Shown here one piece after another: positions 1-7,868 of a stretch of DNA of 31,929 bases. The position numbers were made by a program, and so were the translations under genes. The DNA comes from a virus. Under the pieces are notes generated by a model. The model did no database searches, had not been told where the DNA came from, and saw nothing but the letters and a program-made list of their open reading frames with translations. The stretch is from positions 1 through 31,929 of IMG/VR virus record IMGVR_UViG_3300046514_000370, one strand, 5' to 3'. Each line of letters starts with the position of its first letter. Within the stretch, counting starts at the first letter, position 1.

Positions 1-579
1 TTTGGGCTTTGTACTCTCGGACGTTGCCGCGAGACCAAACATTGGCTGGCTTGGTCGCATGCTTGGTGTCACGAGAGCGTCCTGCAGCGAAGGCAAACCA
101 TCGCGGCAACGCTGCAGGATTTCCAGACTAATGGAGAACTGACAATTGTCCAAGACGAACTGGATGACATCACCGCCATCATTGCGATCATTTCCGACAT
201 CAAGCGAAGAAATCTTCTGGCGGCTGTCGCTGTTGACCCTGCTGGCCTCGGTGAATTCGTGGACGAACTCGGAAAAATCGGAATCTCCGCCGCCGACAAA
301 AACCTGATCGGCGCGCCGCAAGGCTACCAGATGATGAACGCGATTAAGGGCAGCGAGCGCAAGCTGGCCAACGGCACGCTCTGGCATAGCGACTCGGCGC
401 TGATGTCCTGGTGCGTTGGTAACGTCAAGATAGAGCCGACCGCGACGGCTATCAGAGCCACCAAGCAGAATGCCGGCGACGCCAAGATCGACTGCGCGAT
501 GGCGATGTTCGATGCCGCGCTGGTCATGCAGAACAAGCCCGACGAGGCACCGGCGTTTCAGATGTTCTTTGTCGGCTGA
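1..579 (+). CDS. Phage terminase large subunit, C-terminal part (5' end cut by window)
   Basis: The frame is open from base 1 and ends at the stop at 577-579, giving about 192 residues of the C-terminal part of a large terminase. This ATPase/nuclease motor packages DNA into the prohead. The visible part has a W-S-H-A-W-C-H motif near the start, followed by a stretch ending LTIVQD. Acidic residues then fall in VDPAGLGE and AKIDCAMAMFDAAL, where the RNase-H-like nuclease domain of terminases usually keeps its last metal-binding aspartate. The Walker motifs lie outside the window. The ATG at 259 is internal, because homologous-looking sequence continues upstream. The 3' end overlaps the convergent gene at 558-1103 by 22 bases. 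Family assignment comes from motif memory plus position beside capsid and portal genes; I am fairly sure. Confidence 0.85.
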   Translation, partial: FGLCTLGRCRETKHWLAWSHAWCHESVLQRRQTIAATLQDFQTNGELTIVQDELDDITAIIAIISDIKRRNLLAAVAVDPAGLGEFVDELGKIGISAADKNLIGAPQGYQMMNAIKGSERKLANGTLWHSDSALMSWCVGNVKIEPTATAIRATKQNAGDAKIDCAMAMFDAALVMQNKPDEAPAFQMFFVG

Positions 580-1103
580 AAGTTTCGACATACAAAAATA
601 TCGCTTTCGGTGTGCCAGGTCATTGCGTGATTCTCTGCCCAGGCCGTAACCGCATCTAGGTGCGGATAGGGGCCATAAACATGTTGTTTGCCGGTAAACA
701 GGTGCAAGTCGTCTATGAAAACCACCACCTTTGACCAGCGCGCCAGGTTGTCGGCAATGCACGCCAACTCATCGACAATCGGCGTGTCTTGCGGGCCTTT
801 ATGGGTGAGCTCGTCGGAGTAATGGCCGTCCAACCAAAAACAAACGTTGCCGGCTATGTGCGGCAATAACTCGGGCAAAACATTTTCGCTCAAGCCGTTG
901 ATGATTCTAACGTTGGCGTGGCGCTTGAAACGCTTATGCGCCTCGAGGAATAACCTATCGCCAGGCTCTATGCTGTAAACCATTTTCGCCGAGCATGATA
1001 AAAACTCGGTCGTGTCGCCGAGATAAGTCCCTGATTCAATCCAGGTTGCGCCGGTAAAGCCGTTGCGCGTTAGCACTTCTTCCATCAGTGCGCGGTCTTG
1101 CAT
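558..1103 (-). CDS. SAM-dependent methyltransferase-like protein, antisense to the late operon
   Basis: A 181-residue protein on the minus strand. Residues about 20-28 read WIESGTYLGD, matching the glycine-containing SAM-binding loop (motif I) of class I methyltransferases. SIEPGD follows, where the acidic end of strand beta2 is expected. WLDGHYSD and the later VVVFIDDLH fit motifs of small methyltransferases often found in polysaccharide and glycosylation clusters. The substrate is unknown. I chose ATG 1103; the frame runs on to 1589, but that part lies wholly antisense to the capsid gene and does not read like this family. ATG 1085 is an alternative. The start faces the capsid start at 1116 with 12 bases between, so any promoter must lie inside the capsid gene. 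The 3' end overlaps the terminase by 22 bases. It looks like a late-acquired extra gene (moron). Confidence 0.7.
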   Translation of the reverse strand: MQDRALMEEVLTRNGFTGATWIESGTYLGDTTEFLSCSAKMVYSIEPGDRLFLEAHKRFKRHANVRIINGLSENVLPELLPHIAGNVCFWLDGHYSDELTHKGPQDTPIVDELACIADNLARWSKVVVFIDDLHLFTGKQHVYGPYPHLDAVTAWAENHAMTWHTESDIFVCRNFQPTKNI

Positions 1104-1115
1104 AAGGACAAACCC

Positions 1116-3041
1116 ATGACACTCAATCGCGCCTATTCGGTGCTGGATATCAAGTCGCTCAACGACGAGCAACGCATCATCGAAGGCGTTGCCTCGACGC
1201 CGACGGTCGATCGCGTTGGCGATGTCGTCAAGCCGCGCGGTGCCAAGTTCGACTTGCCGATGCCGATGCTGTGGCAACACAAGTCGGGCGAGCCGATCGG
1301 CCATGTTGTCTGGGCCGAGGCTAGGGACGACGGCATTCCTTTCCGCGCCAAGATTGCCCAATCGACCGAACCAGGCAAATTGAAAGACCGGCTCGACGAG
1401 GCGTGGCAAAGCATCAAGCTTGGCTTGGTGCGGGCGGTGTCGATCGGCTTTCAATCGGTCGCCGACAAGGTCACGCACCTTAAAGGCGGGGGCATTCAAT
1501 ACGACGAATGGGAATGGCTCGAATTGTCCGCCGTCACCATTCCGGCCAATGCCGAAGCGTCCATCCATACAATTCGCGCCATCGATCAAGGCCTACGCGC
1601 CGTGTCCGGCGAAACGCAGGCAAAACCGGCCGTGTCCGGCCATCAGCCCGCCGGTGTTCCGGCATCCCGTTCCATCAAATTGGAGGCCAGGACTATGGCC
1701 ACGACAACCAACGCCGAGAGGATGAAACACCTCGAGGCAACACGCGCCGCCGAAATGGCCGCACGTGACGCAATTCAGAAGACGGTTGCGGATGAAGACC
1801 GCACCAAGGATGAGGCCGAAGTGGTTCAATTCGACGAACACCAATCCAAGATTACGTCAATCGATCGCGAATTGAGAGACTGTCGGCTGATCGAGAAAGA
1901 ATTGATCAATACGGCAAAACCCGTATCGAACGGCGATGGCATCGAGATGCATTCACAATCGATCCAGGTGAAGGCACCGACGTTGCCGCCGGGCATTGGC
2001 CTGATCAAACGGCTAGCCTGCCAGTCGCACGCCGATATGTATCATCGCGACGTAATCTCGGTGGCACGGCAATATTGCGGGCAATGGCCGCAAATTGAAA
2101 TGGATATCAAGGCGGCGGTTGCCACCGGTACGGTTGCGACGCCGGCATGGGCAGGCGTCCTGGTCTATCCGCAAAACCTGACGGCCGAATTCCTGGAATT
2201 TCTGGTGCCGCAGACCTTCATGGGCCGCATTCCCGGACTAACGCGGGTGCCGTTCAATTCGCGTATCCCGCGCGAAAACTCGGTGATCACGGCAACCTGG
2301 GTCGGGGAGGGCGCATCCAAGCCGGTGGCGGCCGGTTCGTTCGATACCGTCTCGTTGAGCTTTGCCAAGACGGCGTGCATCATGGGCGTTACTGACGAAC
2401 TTGCAAGGTTCTCCAGCCCATCCGTGGAAATGCTGGTGCGGGATAATTTGGCAAAAGGTATCGCCAAGTTCCTCGACGAGCAGTTCATCAAGCCGACGGT
2501 CACCGCAGTAGTTGGGGTGTCGCCGGCCTCGATCACCAACGGTGCCGACAGCGACGCGGCTTCCGGTACCGATATCGCGGCGGTGATCCATGACATCCGG
2601 CAAATCCTGTTCCACTTCCAGGAGTATAATATCCCGACTGATAACCTGACGTTGATAATGCAGCCAGTGCTGGCGACGGCGATTGGCAGCATGATGACGA
2701 CGCTGGGGGTGATGCAGTTCCCCAACATCAACGGCAATGGCGGCAATGTCTTCGGGGTCAACGTGATTACCTCGAACAACTCGCCGGCCGGGCAGATTAC
2801 CGCGTTGCATCCACCGTCAGTCTTCGTGGCGGATGAGGGCGGCCTGCAGATCGACGTGTCGCGAGAGGCTTCAGTGGAAATGGACTCGGCCCCGGCAGCG
2901 ACTAATTATCATCTGATCTCGGCATTCCAGAACAACTTGGTGTTCGTGCGTGCCGAGCGTTACATCACCTGGGTTCGTGGCCGAGACAAGGGTGTGTTCT
3001 ATCTCACCAATGCGGCCTATGCTGGCCCGGTGACCGGATGA
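1116..3041 (+). CDS. Prohead protease-major capsid protein fusion (HK97 type)
   Basis: A 641-residue fusion. Residues 1-150 resemble the HK97 prohead protease (family U35): MLWQHKSGEPIG supplies the likely catalytic His55, VRAVSIGF the likely Ser109, and WLELSAVTIPAN the usual third conserved block. After a linker, residues 194-641 form an HK97-fold capsid protein. It has a charged helical scaffold-like segment at about 200-262, then a core beginning near TPAWAGVLVYPQ and ending near RAERYITWVRGR. ATG 1116 is preceded by AAGGA at 7-base spacing; an upstream TTG at 1098 is in frame but less likely. An in-frame ATG at 1695 has its own strong Shine-Dalgarno, so free capsid protein may also be made. 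The next gene overlaps by 4 bases. Cleavage between scaffold segment and core is expected during maturation. Confidence 0.9.
   Translation: MTLNRAYSVLDIKSLNDEQRIIEGVASTPTVDRVGDVVKPRGAKFDLPMPMLWQHKSGEPIGHVVWAEARDDGIPFRAKIAQSTEPGKLKDRLDEAWQSIKLGLVRAVSIGFQSVADKVTHLKGGGIQYDEWEWLELSAVTIPANAEASIHTIRAIDQGLRAVSGETQAKPAVSGHQPAGVPASRSIKLEARTMATTTNAERMKHLEATRAAEMAARDAIQKTVADEDRTKDEAEVVQFDEHQSKITSIDRELRDCRLIEKELINTAKPVSNGDGIEMHSQSIQVKAPTLPPGIGLIKRLACQSHADMYHRDVISVARQYCGQWPQIEMDIKAAVATGTVATPAWAGVLVYPQNLTAEFLEFLVPQTFMGRIPGLTRVPFNSRIPRENSVITATWVGEGASKPVAAGSFDTVSLSFAKTACIMGVTDELARFSSPSVEMLVRDNLAKGIAKFLDEQFIKPTVTAVVGVSPASITNGADSDAASGTDIAAVIHDIRQILFHFQEYNIPTDNLTLIMQPVLATAIGSMMTTLGVMQFPNINGNGGNVFGVNVITSNNSPAGQITALHPPSVFVADEGGLQIDVSREASVEMDSAPAATNYHLISAFQNNLVFVRAERYITWVRGRDKGVFYLTNAAYAGPVTG
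1682..1697 (+). promoter_or_regulatory. Internal ribosome binding site and start for the capsid part
   Basis: GGAGG at 1682-1686 lies 8 bases before an in-frame ATG at 1695-1697, inside the protease-capsid fusion. The start falls exactly at the protease/capsid boundary (residue 194) and would give a 448-residue capsid precursor. This resembles nested starts such as lambda C/Nu3, where one frame makes a fused and a separate product. Use of this start is inferred. Confidence 0.6.
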
Positions 3042-3223
3042 TGATGCGCGCGTTGAAGGCGTTCGAATACAACTACCGCAGAGTGAAGGCGGGTGAAATG
3101 TTCGAGGCGCTGTCAGACGCGCATCGCATGGTATTGGCCGCGGCCAAGTTGGCCGTGGAAGACGATGCACCGGAGCGCAAGAAGCAGCGCTACCGGCACC
3201 GAAAACTCGAGGCCGAAGGGTGA
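3038..3223 (+). CDS. Small conserved head-region protein, function unknown
   Basis: A 61-residue protein rich in Lys, Arg and Glu, with the block YRRVKAGEMFEALSD. Proteins of this size and pattern occur next to capsid genes in many HK97-like phages and have no firm role. The start ATG 3038 overlaps the capsid stop (ATGA) and is followed at once by two more in-frame ATGs, so the exact start could be 3038, 3041 or 3044. The stop overlaps the portal start (GTGA). Position suggests a minor head or connector role, but nothing in the sequence proves it. Confidence 0.7.
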   Translation: MMMRALKAFEYNYRRVKAGEMFEALSDAHRMVLAAAKLAVEDDAPERKKQRYRHRKLEAEG

Positions 3224-4566
3224 AGATCCTCGGCTTCGAGGTTTCCGTTCGCAAGCAGTCGCCGATGCTGCCGACCGCGATTTATGACCGCGGCTGGTGG
3301 CCGATCGTGCGTGAGCCGTTTGCCGGCGCCTGGCAACGCAACCAGCCGCTCAGCATGGAAAACCCGTTGCAGAACGCTACGCTTTATCGTTGCGTCTGCA
3401 TGATTGCCGCCGACATCGCCAAGATGCGGCTCAAGCTGATGCAGCCGATCGATCAGGTCTGGGAGGAAACCAACGCCTCGGCATTCTCACCGGTGCTGAA
3501 CAAGCCGAACCGCTACCAAAACAGGATACAGTTCTTCGAAAGCTGGCTGATCGCAAAACTGCGCACCGGCAATGCCTATATTCTCAAGGAACGCGATAAT
3601 CGCAACGTCGTCAGCGCCCTGTATGTGCTCGATCCCAACCGGGTCAAGCCGATGGTGGCTGCCGACGGTTCGGTATTCTACGAGCTCAACACCGACAACC
3701 TGGCTGGCCTCACCGAAGAAGACCACGTCACGGTGCCTGGCGATGAGGTCATGCACGACCGCATCAATTGCCTGTTTCATCCGCTGGTGGGAATGTCGCC
3801 ACTCTATTCGACCGCGGCGCCGGCGGCACGCGGGCTTTCGATCCAGCAATTCTCAGCATCGTTCTTCGGCAATGCGGCAAGACCTTCCGGCATTCTCACC
3901 GCGCCGGGCAACATCGACCAGACCACCGCGGAAAGACTGCAGAACAACTGGAACAGCAACTACACCGGAATAAACCAGGGCCGCGTTGCCGTGCTCGGCT
4001 CGGGCGTGACATGGAATCCGCTGCAGCAGAATGCCGTCGACAGCCAATTGATCGAGCAGCTCAAGCATAGCGATGAGACGATTTGCACCGCGTTCGGCAT
4101 CCCGGCCTTCATGGTCGGGGTCAAGGATCCGCCCAATTACAATAACGCCGAATTGCTCGACCTGCAGTATTACAAGCAATGCCTGCAAAGCCTGATCGAG
4201 CATATTGAACTGACGCTGTCGGAAGGCCTCGGGCTGATCGATGCCGGCTACCGCGCCGAATTCGATCTCACCGGCCTGTTCCGCATGGACTCGCAGACAC
4301 AGATCACGGTGCTAGCGGAAGCGGTGAGTAAAGGCATCCTCTCACCCAATGAAGCGCGGCGGGTGCTGGGTTACATCGACGTAACCGGCGGCGAGTCGCC
4401 GATGGCCCAGCAGCAGATGTTCACATTGGATGCGCTGGCCAACCGCGCCAATGCGCCGGCTTTGCCGGAGGCACCGGCGCCGATGCCAAGTCCAGTCGCC
4501 CCGGCACAAATCAATCAGCGCGCCTTGCTCGACGCTATCCGCAGGAGCCTCAGTCATGCAACTTGA
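3220..4566 (+). CDS. Phage portal protein (HK97 family)
   Basis: A 448-residue portal protein, of normal length for the family. It forms the dodecameric ring at one capsid vertex that docks the terminase and passes DNA. NPLQNATLYRCVCMIAADIA near residues 47-66 is the typical N-terminal portal block. LIAKLRTGNAYILKERD and LFHPLVGMSPLYSTAAPAAR follow, then FFGNAARPSGILTAPG, VLGSGVTW and the late block TAFGIPAFMVGVKDPPNYNN. The start is GTG 3220, which overlaps the previous stop as GTGA; this coupling explains the non-ATG start. The C-terminal tail is Pro/Ala-rich. The end overlaps the collagen-like gene by 11 bases. The order is unusual: portal normally precedes protease and capsid. Confidence 0.92.
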   Translation: MKILGFEVSVRKQSPMLPTAIYDRGWWPIVREPFAGAWQRNQPLSMENPLQNATLYRCVCMIAADIAKMRLKLMQPIDQVWEETNASAFSPVLNKPNRYQNRIQFFESWLIAKLRTGNAYILKERDNRNVVSALYVLDPNRVKPMVAADGSVFYELNTDNLAGLTEEDHVTVPGDEVMHDRINCLFHPLVGMSPLYSTAAPAARGLSIQQFSASFFGNAARPSGILTAPGNIDQTTAERLQNNWNSNYTGINQGRVAVLGSGVTWNPLQQNAVDSQLIEQLKHSDETICTAFGIPAFMVGVKDPPNYNNAELLDLQYYKQCLQSLIEHIELTLSEGLGLIDAGYRAEFDLTGLFRMDSQTQITVLAEAVSKGILSPNEARRVLGYIDVTGGESPMAQQQMFTLDALANRANAPALPEAPAPMPSPVAPAQINQRALLDAIRRSLSHAT

Positions 4567-5098
4567 GGACAGTTTCGGGCGTGAGATTGCCGAGATCATC
4601 AAGGAACACGTTGCACCCTATAGAGCGATCGTAATGCAGCAAGAACAGCGCATTGCTGCGCTGGAGGCGCGCAAGCCGGAAAAGGGCGACCCGGGCGAGA
4701 AGGGTGAAAAGGGTGATCCGGGTTCATCAATAATCGGGGTGCAAGGTCCACGCGGCAATCCGGGACCTGACGGTCGTGATGGCAAGGACGGCAAGGACGG
4801 TGCGCCGGGAAACAATGGCGAAAAGGGCGAGCCGGGTCCGCAAGGTCCGCCAGGAATGGACGGCGCCGGCCCATCACGTGGCCGTTATCGCGGACCATGG
4901 AAGCATGACGAGGAATATTGCCTCGATGACATGGTCTCGCGTGATAGCTCCGGCTGGGTGTGCACGGTTGAAGCTACAAAGCGCAAGCCGGGTGATTCGA
5001 AAGACTGGCAATTGTTCGTCAGGAAAGGCCGCGACGGTAAGGACGGCGAAAGGGGTCCGCCCGGCCCGCAAGGTCCAACCGGCAGGTACGAGCCATGA
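4556..5098 (+). CDS. Collagen-like virion protein with coiled coil and carbohydrate-binding-like module
   Basis: A 180-residue protein in four parts. Residues 1-40 look like an amphipathic coiled coil (EIAEIIKEHV...RIAALEARK) that could trimerise. About 44-105 are Gly-X-Y collagen-like triplets, with KGD, KGE, DGK and GPQGPPG repeats. About 108-156 form a compact aromatic segment with W-K-H-D-E-E-Y, GWVC and DWQLF, like the small carbohydrate-binding modules (CBM5/12-like) on phage fibres. The end returns to collagen triplets (GRDGKDG to the C terminus). The start ATG 4556 has AGGAG at 4543-4547, spacing 8, inside the portal gene. Collagen-like phage proteins are usually fibres or decorations; the place among head genes suggests a capsid or neck fibre. 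Exact location is inferred. Confidence 0.8.
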   Translation: MQLEDSFGREIAEIIKEHVAPYRAIVMQQEQRIAALEARKPEKGDPGEKGEKGDPGSSIIGVQGPRGNPGPDGRDGKDGKDGAPGNNGEKGEPGPQGPPGMDGAGPSRGRYRGPWKHDEEYCLDDMVSRDSSGWVCTVEATKRKPGDSKDWQLFVRKGRDGKDGERGPPGPQGPTGRYEP

Positions 5099-5772
5099 GA
5101 AAATCCCTTGTCACTGTCCTAGAACCAACCGCGCCGGTCTATGACCTGACCACGGTCGATGCGGTCAATATGTCGCTCGGGATAACCGGCAATACCGCCG
5201 ACGATGCTATTATGGCGGAAAACATTACCAGGGTGTCGCGCATGATCGGTGCATTGTGCGACCGGACTTTCGCTTTGCTTACGGTTTCCGAAAGCTTCCG
5301 CATGTCGTTTTACGATCCGGTACGTGGATTGAACTTGCGGCAGTTTCCGGTCACGCAATTCAACTCCATAACGGTCGGCGGTCAGCCGATCGATGCAGGC
5401 GGCTATGAATTGGACATGGATGCCGGTCTGCTCTGGCTGATATCGGGTTCGTGGTCATGGTCCTATTATTCGTCGGTCAACAGTCATTGGGCTGGCGAGG
5501 TGATTGTGCAATACAGCGGCGGTTATGATTTGCCCGACGGAGCCCCTGCGTTGTTATCGCAGGCGTGCATCGAGACGTTAAGGGCGCAACGGTTTGCCGC
5601 AAGGCGCGATCCAGCCATCCGCAGCACGACGCACAGCGATACGACGGTTACATTCGGTGACTATTTCAACCGTTTCCGCTTAACCGCAGCACAGGGCGGC
5701 GTTCCCGAGAGCCTGGTTCTGCCGCCCAATGCCAACGACATGATCCAGCAATACAAGAGGCTGATTGTTTGA
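5095..5772 (+). CDS. Head-tail connector (gp6/gp15-like adaptor)
   Basis: A 225-residue protein. The N-terminal half (LTTVDAVNMSLGI, then AENITRVSRMIGALCDRTFA) is the helical pattern of head-tail connector proteins that sit below the portal. The middle is a beta-rich insertion with LRQFPVTQFNSITVGG and YELDMDAGLLWL. VIVQYSGGYDLPDGAPALLSQACIETLRAQRFAARRDP is the standard second helical block of the family. The stop-start overlap ATGA with the collagen-like gene and the TTG overlap with the next gene show tight coupling. The family call is good; which connector number it corresponds to is not certain. Confidence 0.8.
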   Translation: MRKSLVTVLEPTAPVYDLTTVDAVNMSLGITGNTADDAIMAENITRVSRMIGALCDRTFALLTVSESFRMSFYDPVRGLNLRQFPVTQFNSITVGGQPIDAGGYELDMDAGLLWLISGSWSWSYYSSVNSHWAGEVIVQYSGGYDLPDGAPALLSQACIETLRAQRFAARRDPAIRSTTHSDTTVTFGDYFNRFRLTAAQGGVPESLVLPPNANDMIQQYKRLIV

Positions 5773-6389
5773 ACTGGCGGATCGAACCTGCCTGGAAAGG
5801 GGAAGTGGGCTATATCGTTGGTGGTGGGACTTCGTTGCTTGCGCAGAACCTTGAACTCATCCGCGACAAGAAGGTTATTGCCATCAACAGCTCATATCTT
5901 GCGGTGCCCTGGGCGCAATACGTCGTCTTTGCCGACATGCGCTGGTTCCTGCATCATCGCAAGGCACTGATGAATTTCACCGGCAAGGTGGTCAGCTGTT
6001 CAAGCGCTGCCAACGGGCCGCCGCCAGTGTTGAACGTGATCCGCAAGACTTCGTTAGGCCTCGCCACTGATACGCATACGCTGATGGTGAAGAACACCAC
6101 GTTAACTGCGGGCATCAATTTGGCGGTGCATCTGGGCGTGAGCAAGATCGTTTTGCTCGGCATCGACCAGAAGGCCGGGCCGGATGGGAAAATCCATCAC
6201 CACCCGCCGCATCCGTGGAAGGTGACGGCGAATTGCTGGAGCCGGCAGCAAACCGACTTGCCGAAGGTGGCCGAAGACCTGGCTCGGCTCAACATTGAAT
6301 GCGTCAACGCCTCGCCGGGGAGTGCTCTGACACTGTGGCCGATCGTGAACCTGGAGGACCATGCCGCCGCTGCCCAGGTCGCAGCCTGA
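5769..6389 (+). CDS. MptE/DUF115-like Rossmann-fold protein, first copy
   Basis: A 206-residue protein starting at TTG 5769, which overlaps the connector stop (TTGA). GYIVGGGTSL at residues 14-23 is the nucleotide-binding-like loop of the DUF115/MptE-like family. KKVIAINSSYL, YVVFADMRWF and GINLAVHLGVSKIVLLGID then follow in the expected order, and a His cluster (KIHHHPPHPW) comes late. The family includes the archaeal pterin diphosphokinase MptE and flagellin glycosylation proteins such as Maf; phage members have no proven reaction. It is the left bracket of a five-gene cassette whose other members are sugar-transfer and methyltransferase types, which favours a role in making or moving a modified sugar. 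A second, longer relative lies at 8443-9321. Confidence 0.7.
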   Translation: MNWRIEPAWKGEVGYIVGGGTSLLAQNLELIRDKKVIAINSSYLAVPWAQYVVFADMRWFLHHRKALMNFTGKVVSCSSAANGPPPVLNVIRKTSLGLATDTHTLMVKNTTLTAGINLAVHLGVSKIVLLGIDQKAGPDGKIHHHPPHPWKVTANCWSRQQTDLPKVAEDLARLNIECVNASPGSALTLWPIVNLEDHAAAAQVAA

Positions 6390-7320
6390 TCTGCACGTTC
6401 TGGGCATGCAGGGGCTGGGCGACAATATATTCCAGCGTCCGTTTATTCATGCGCTATCGCGAACCAACAATATCTGGCTGGAAACGTCGTGGCCGGAATT
6501 ATATGCCGATTTGCCGATCAAGTTTGTCAGGCCGATGGGCGGGTATTCGCACCTGCGCACGCAGAATAAGAACATCGCCAGGAGCCGCGTTGTCTGGCAA
6601 CCACGGCCGACACGGTTTCAGAGGGTGCGCAACAGCTATCAGCATGCCTTCCAGATGGGCCTTTGCATCATCGTCGGCATGGAACAGTCGTTCGGCATAA
6701 AACTCGATCCACAGTTGTTCTATTTGCCGCGATTGCCAGCAGTGCCGGTTAAGACTGACAAGCCTATTGCTTTCGTGCGTCCGGTTACACTCAGGAGCGA
6801 ATGGTTTAATTCGGCGCGCAACCCCGAGCCGCAATATCTACTCGATATTGTCGAAGCGTTGCGGCCGACGCACCACATCGTCTGCGTGGCCGATGTTGTG
6901 GGCCGGGAAGAATACTTCGTCGGCCAACCGCCCAAAGGCGATACGGAATTCATGCACGGTGAACTGCCGGCAATGGATATGCTGGCGCTGTTGGCGGCAT
7001 CGGACATCGTCATCGGCGGTGTAGGGTTCATTGTGCCGGCATCACTGGCGCTGAAGAAGGACTGTTTTGTCATACTCGGCGGCCAGGGCGGGCATAATGC
7101 TCCACACCGCGTGCTCGATCCGCGGCTGGACTGTTCGCGCATCGCGTTCGCAACCCCAGGGAATTTCTGTCAATGCACGAACATGCGGCACGAATGCAGC
7201 AAGACCATCCCGGACCTGATGCAACAATTCTGCCGTTTCCTCGACCAACGCTGCACGAGCACATTGCCGAGCGCAGCCTGCAATGGTTCCCAGAAATTGG
7301 AGTCGGCTATTTCCCAGTAA
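6361..7320 (+). CDS. Glycosyltransferase family 9-like (heptosyltransferase-like) protein
   Basis: A 319-residue GT-B-like protein. LGMQGLGDNIFQRPFIHAL near residues 14-32 is the N-terminal loop of ADP-heptose/GT9-type transferases. LLAASDIVIGGVGFIVPASL at about 208-227 matches the donor-binding region that in GT9 reads like 'A.ad..ig.dtG..HlAaAl'. ILGGQGGHNAPHRVLDPR and a Cys-rich end (CQCTNMRHECSKTI) follow, the latter common in phage or capsule-cluster relatives. The expected reaction is transfer of a sugar from a nucleotide donor; acceptor and donor are unknown. ATG 6361 overlaps the upstream gene by 29 bases. The last 148 bases overlap the next gene, and the final 30 or so residues look non-conserved. 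It acts within the five-gene cassette. Confidence 0.72.
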   Translation: MPPLPRSQPDLHVLGMQGLGDNIFQRPFIHALSRTNNIWLETSWPELYADLPIKFVRPMGGYSHLRTQNKNIARSRVVWQPRPTRFQRVRNSYQHAFQMGLCIIVGMEQSFGIKLDPQLFYLPRLPAVPVKTDKPIAFVRPVTLRSEWFNSARNPEPQYLLDIVEALRPTHHIVCVADVVGREEYFVGQPPKGDTEFMHGELPAMDMLALLAASDIVIGGVGFIVPASLALKKDCFVILGGQGGHNAPHRVLDPRLDCSRIAFATPGNFCQCTNMRHECSKTIPDLMQQFCRFLDQRCTSTLPSAACNGSQKLESAISQ

Positions 7321-7868
7321 CGGAGTCGCCTTACGACCAGGCCTATTTCGATCGCTTTGCCGAGCAGGCAGACAGCCCGATAGGCAGGGAGTTGATGGCG
7401 GGCCGGGTTGAATTTGTCGAGCAATACTATCGCGGCTGGATGGTCGATATCGGCATCGGTTCCGGTGCATTCATCGAAAGACGCAATGCAATTGCCCCGA
7501 CTTTCGGCTTTGACATAAATCCGGCCGGTGTGGCGTGGCTCAAAGAACGCGATCTGTGGTGCGATCCCTATGATGCGGCGGTGCCGGCCATATCGATGTG
7601 GGACGTGCTCGAACACATGCATGATTTCCGGCCGTTGCTGGCCAACGTGCAGCAGTGGCTGTTCCTGGCGGTGCCTATCTTCCGCGATGCCGAGCACGTC
7701 TTGCGCTCGAAGCACTACCGCAAGGACGAACACTGCTGGTATTTCACTCGGCATGGACTGGTCAGCATGCTGCGCGATTCGGGATTTGAATTGATTGCGG
7801 ACAGCGACATGGAAATATACGCGGGTCGCGAGGATATCGGTGCCTTTGCTTTCAGGAGAACGGAATGA
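7173..7868 (+). CDS. Class I SAM-dependent methyltransferase (Methyltransf_23-like)
   Basis: A 231-residue protein. MVDIGIGSGAF at about residues 90-100 is motif I (SAM loop) and FGFDINP the acidic strand-2 end. AISMWDVLEHM is the motif IV region typical of the UbiG/Methyltransf_23 type. EHCWYFTRHGLVSMLRDSGF is the late block seen in methyltransferases from glycan clusters. The first 45 residues (His/Pro-rich) lie in the overlap with the glycosyltransferase gene, so a shorter product is possible, but no better internal start is seen; ATG 7173 has AGGGAA about 9 bases upstream. The overlap with the next gene is ATGA. It is a likely sugar or small-molecule methyltransferase; the substrate is unknown. 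Confidence 0.75.
   Translation: MHEHAARMQQDHPGPDATILPFPRPTLHEHIAERSLQWFPEIGVGYFPVTESPYDQAYFDRFAEQADSPIGRELMAGRVEFVEQYYRGWMVDIGIGSGAFIERRNAIAPTFGFDINPAGVAWLKERDLWCDPYDAAVPAISMWDVLEHMHDFRPLLANVQQWLFLAVPIFRDAEHVLRSKHYRKDEHCWYFTRHGLVSMLRDSGFELIADSDMEIYAGREDIGAFAFRRTE

Noticed and set aside
1104-1589. Open minus-strand extension in frame with the methyltransferase-like gene
   Set aside because: It lies wholly opposite the protease domain of the capsid fusion, is rich in Arg/Asp as antisense frames are, and does not resemble the N terminus of a methyltransferase; ATG 1103 gives a complete domain.
2165-2810. Two long minus-strand frames opposite the capsid gene
   Set aside because: Shadow frames: they overlap each other and a well-supported gene, and show no known motif.
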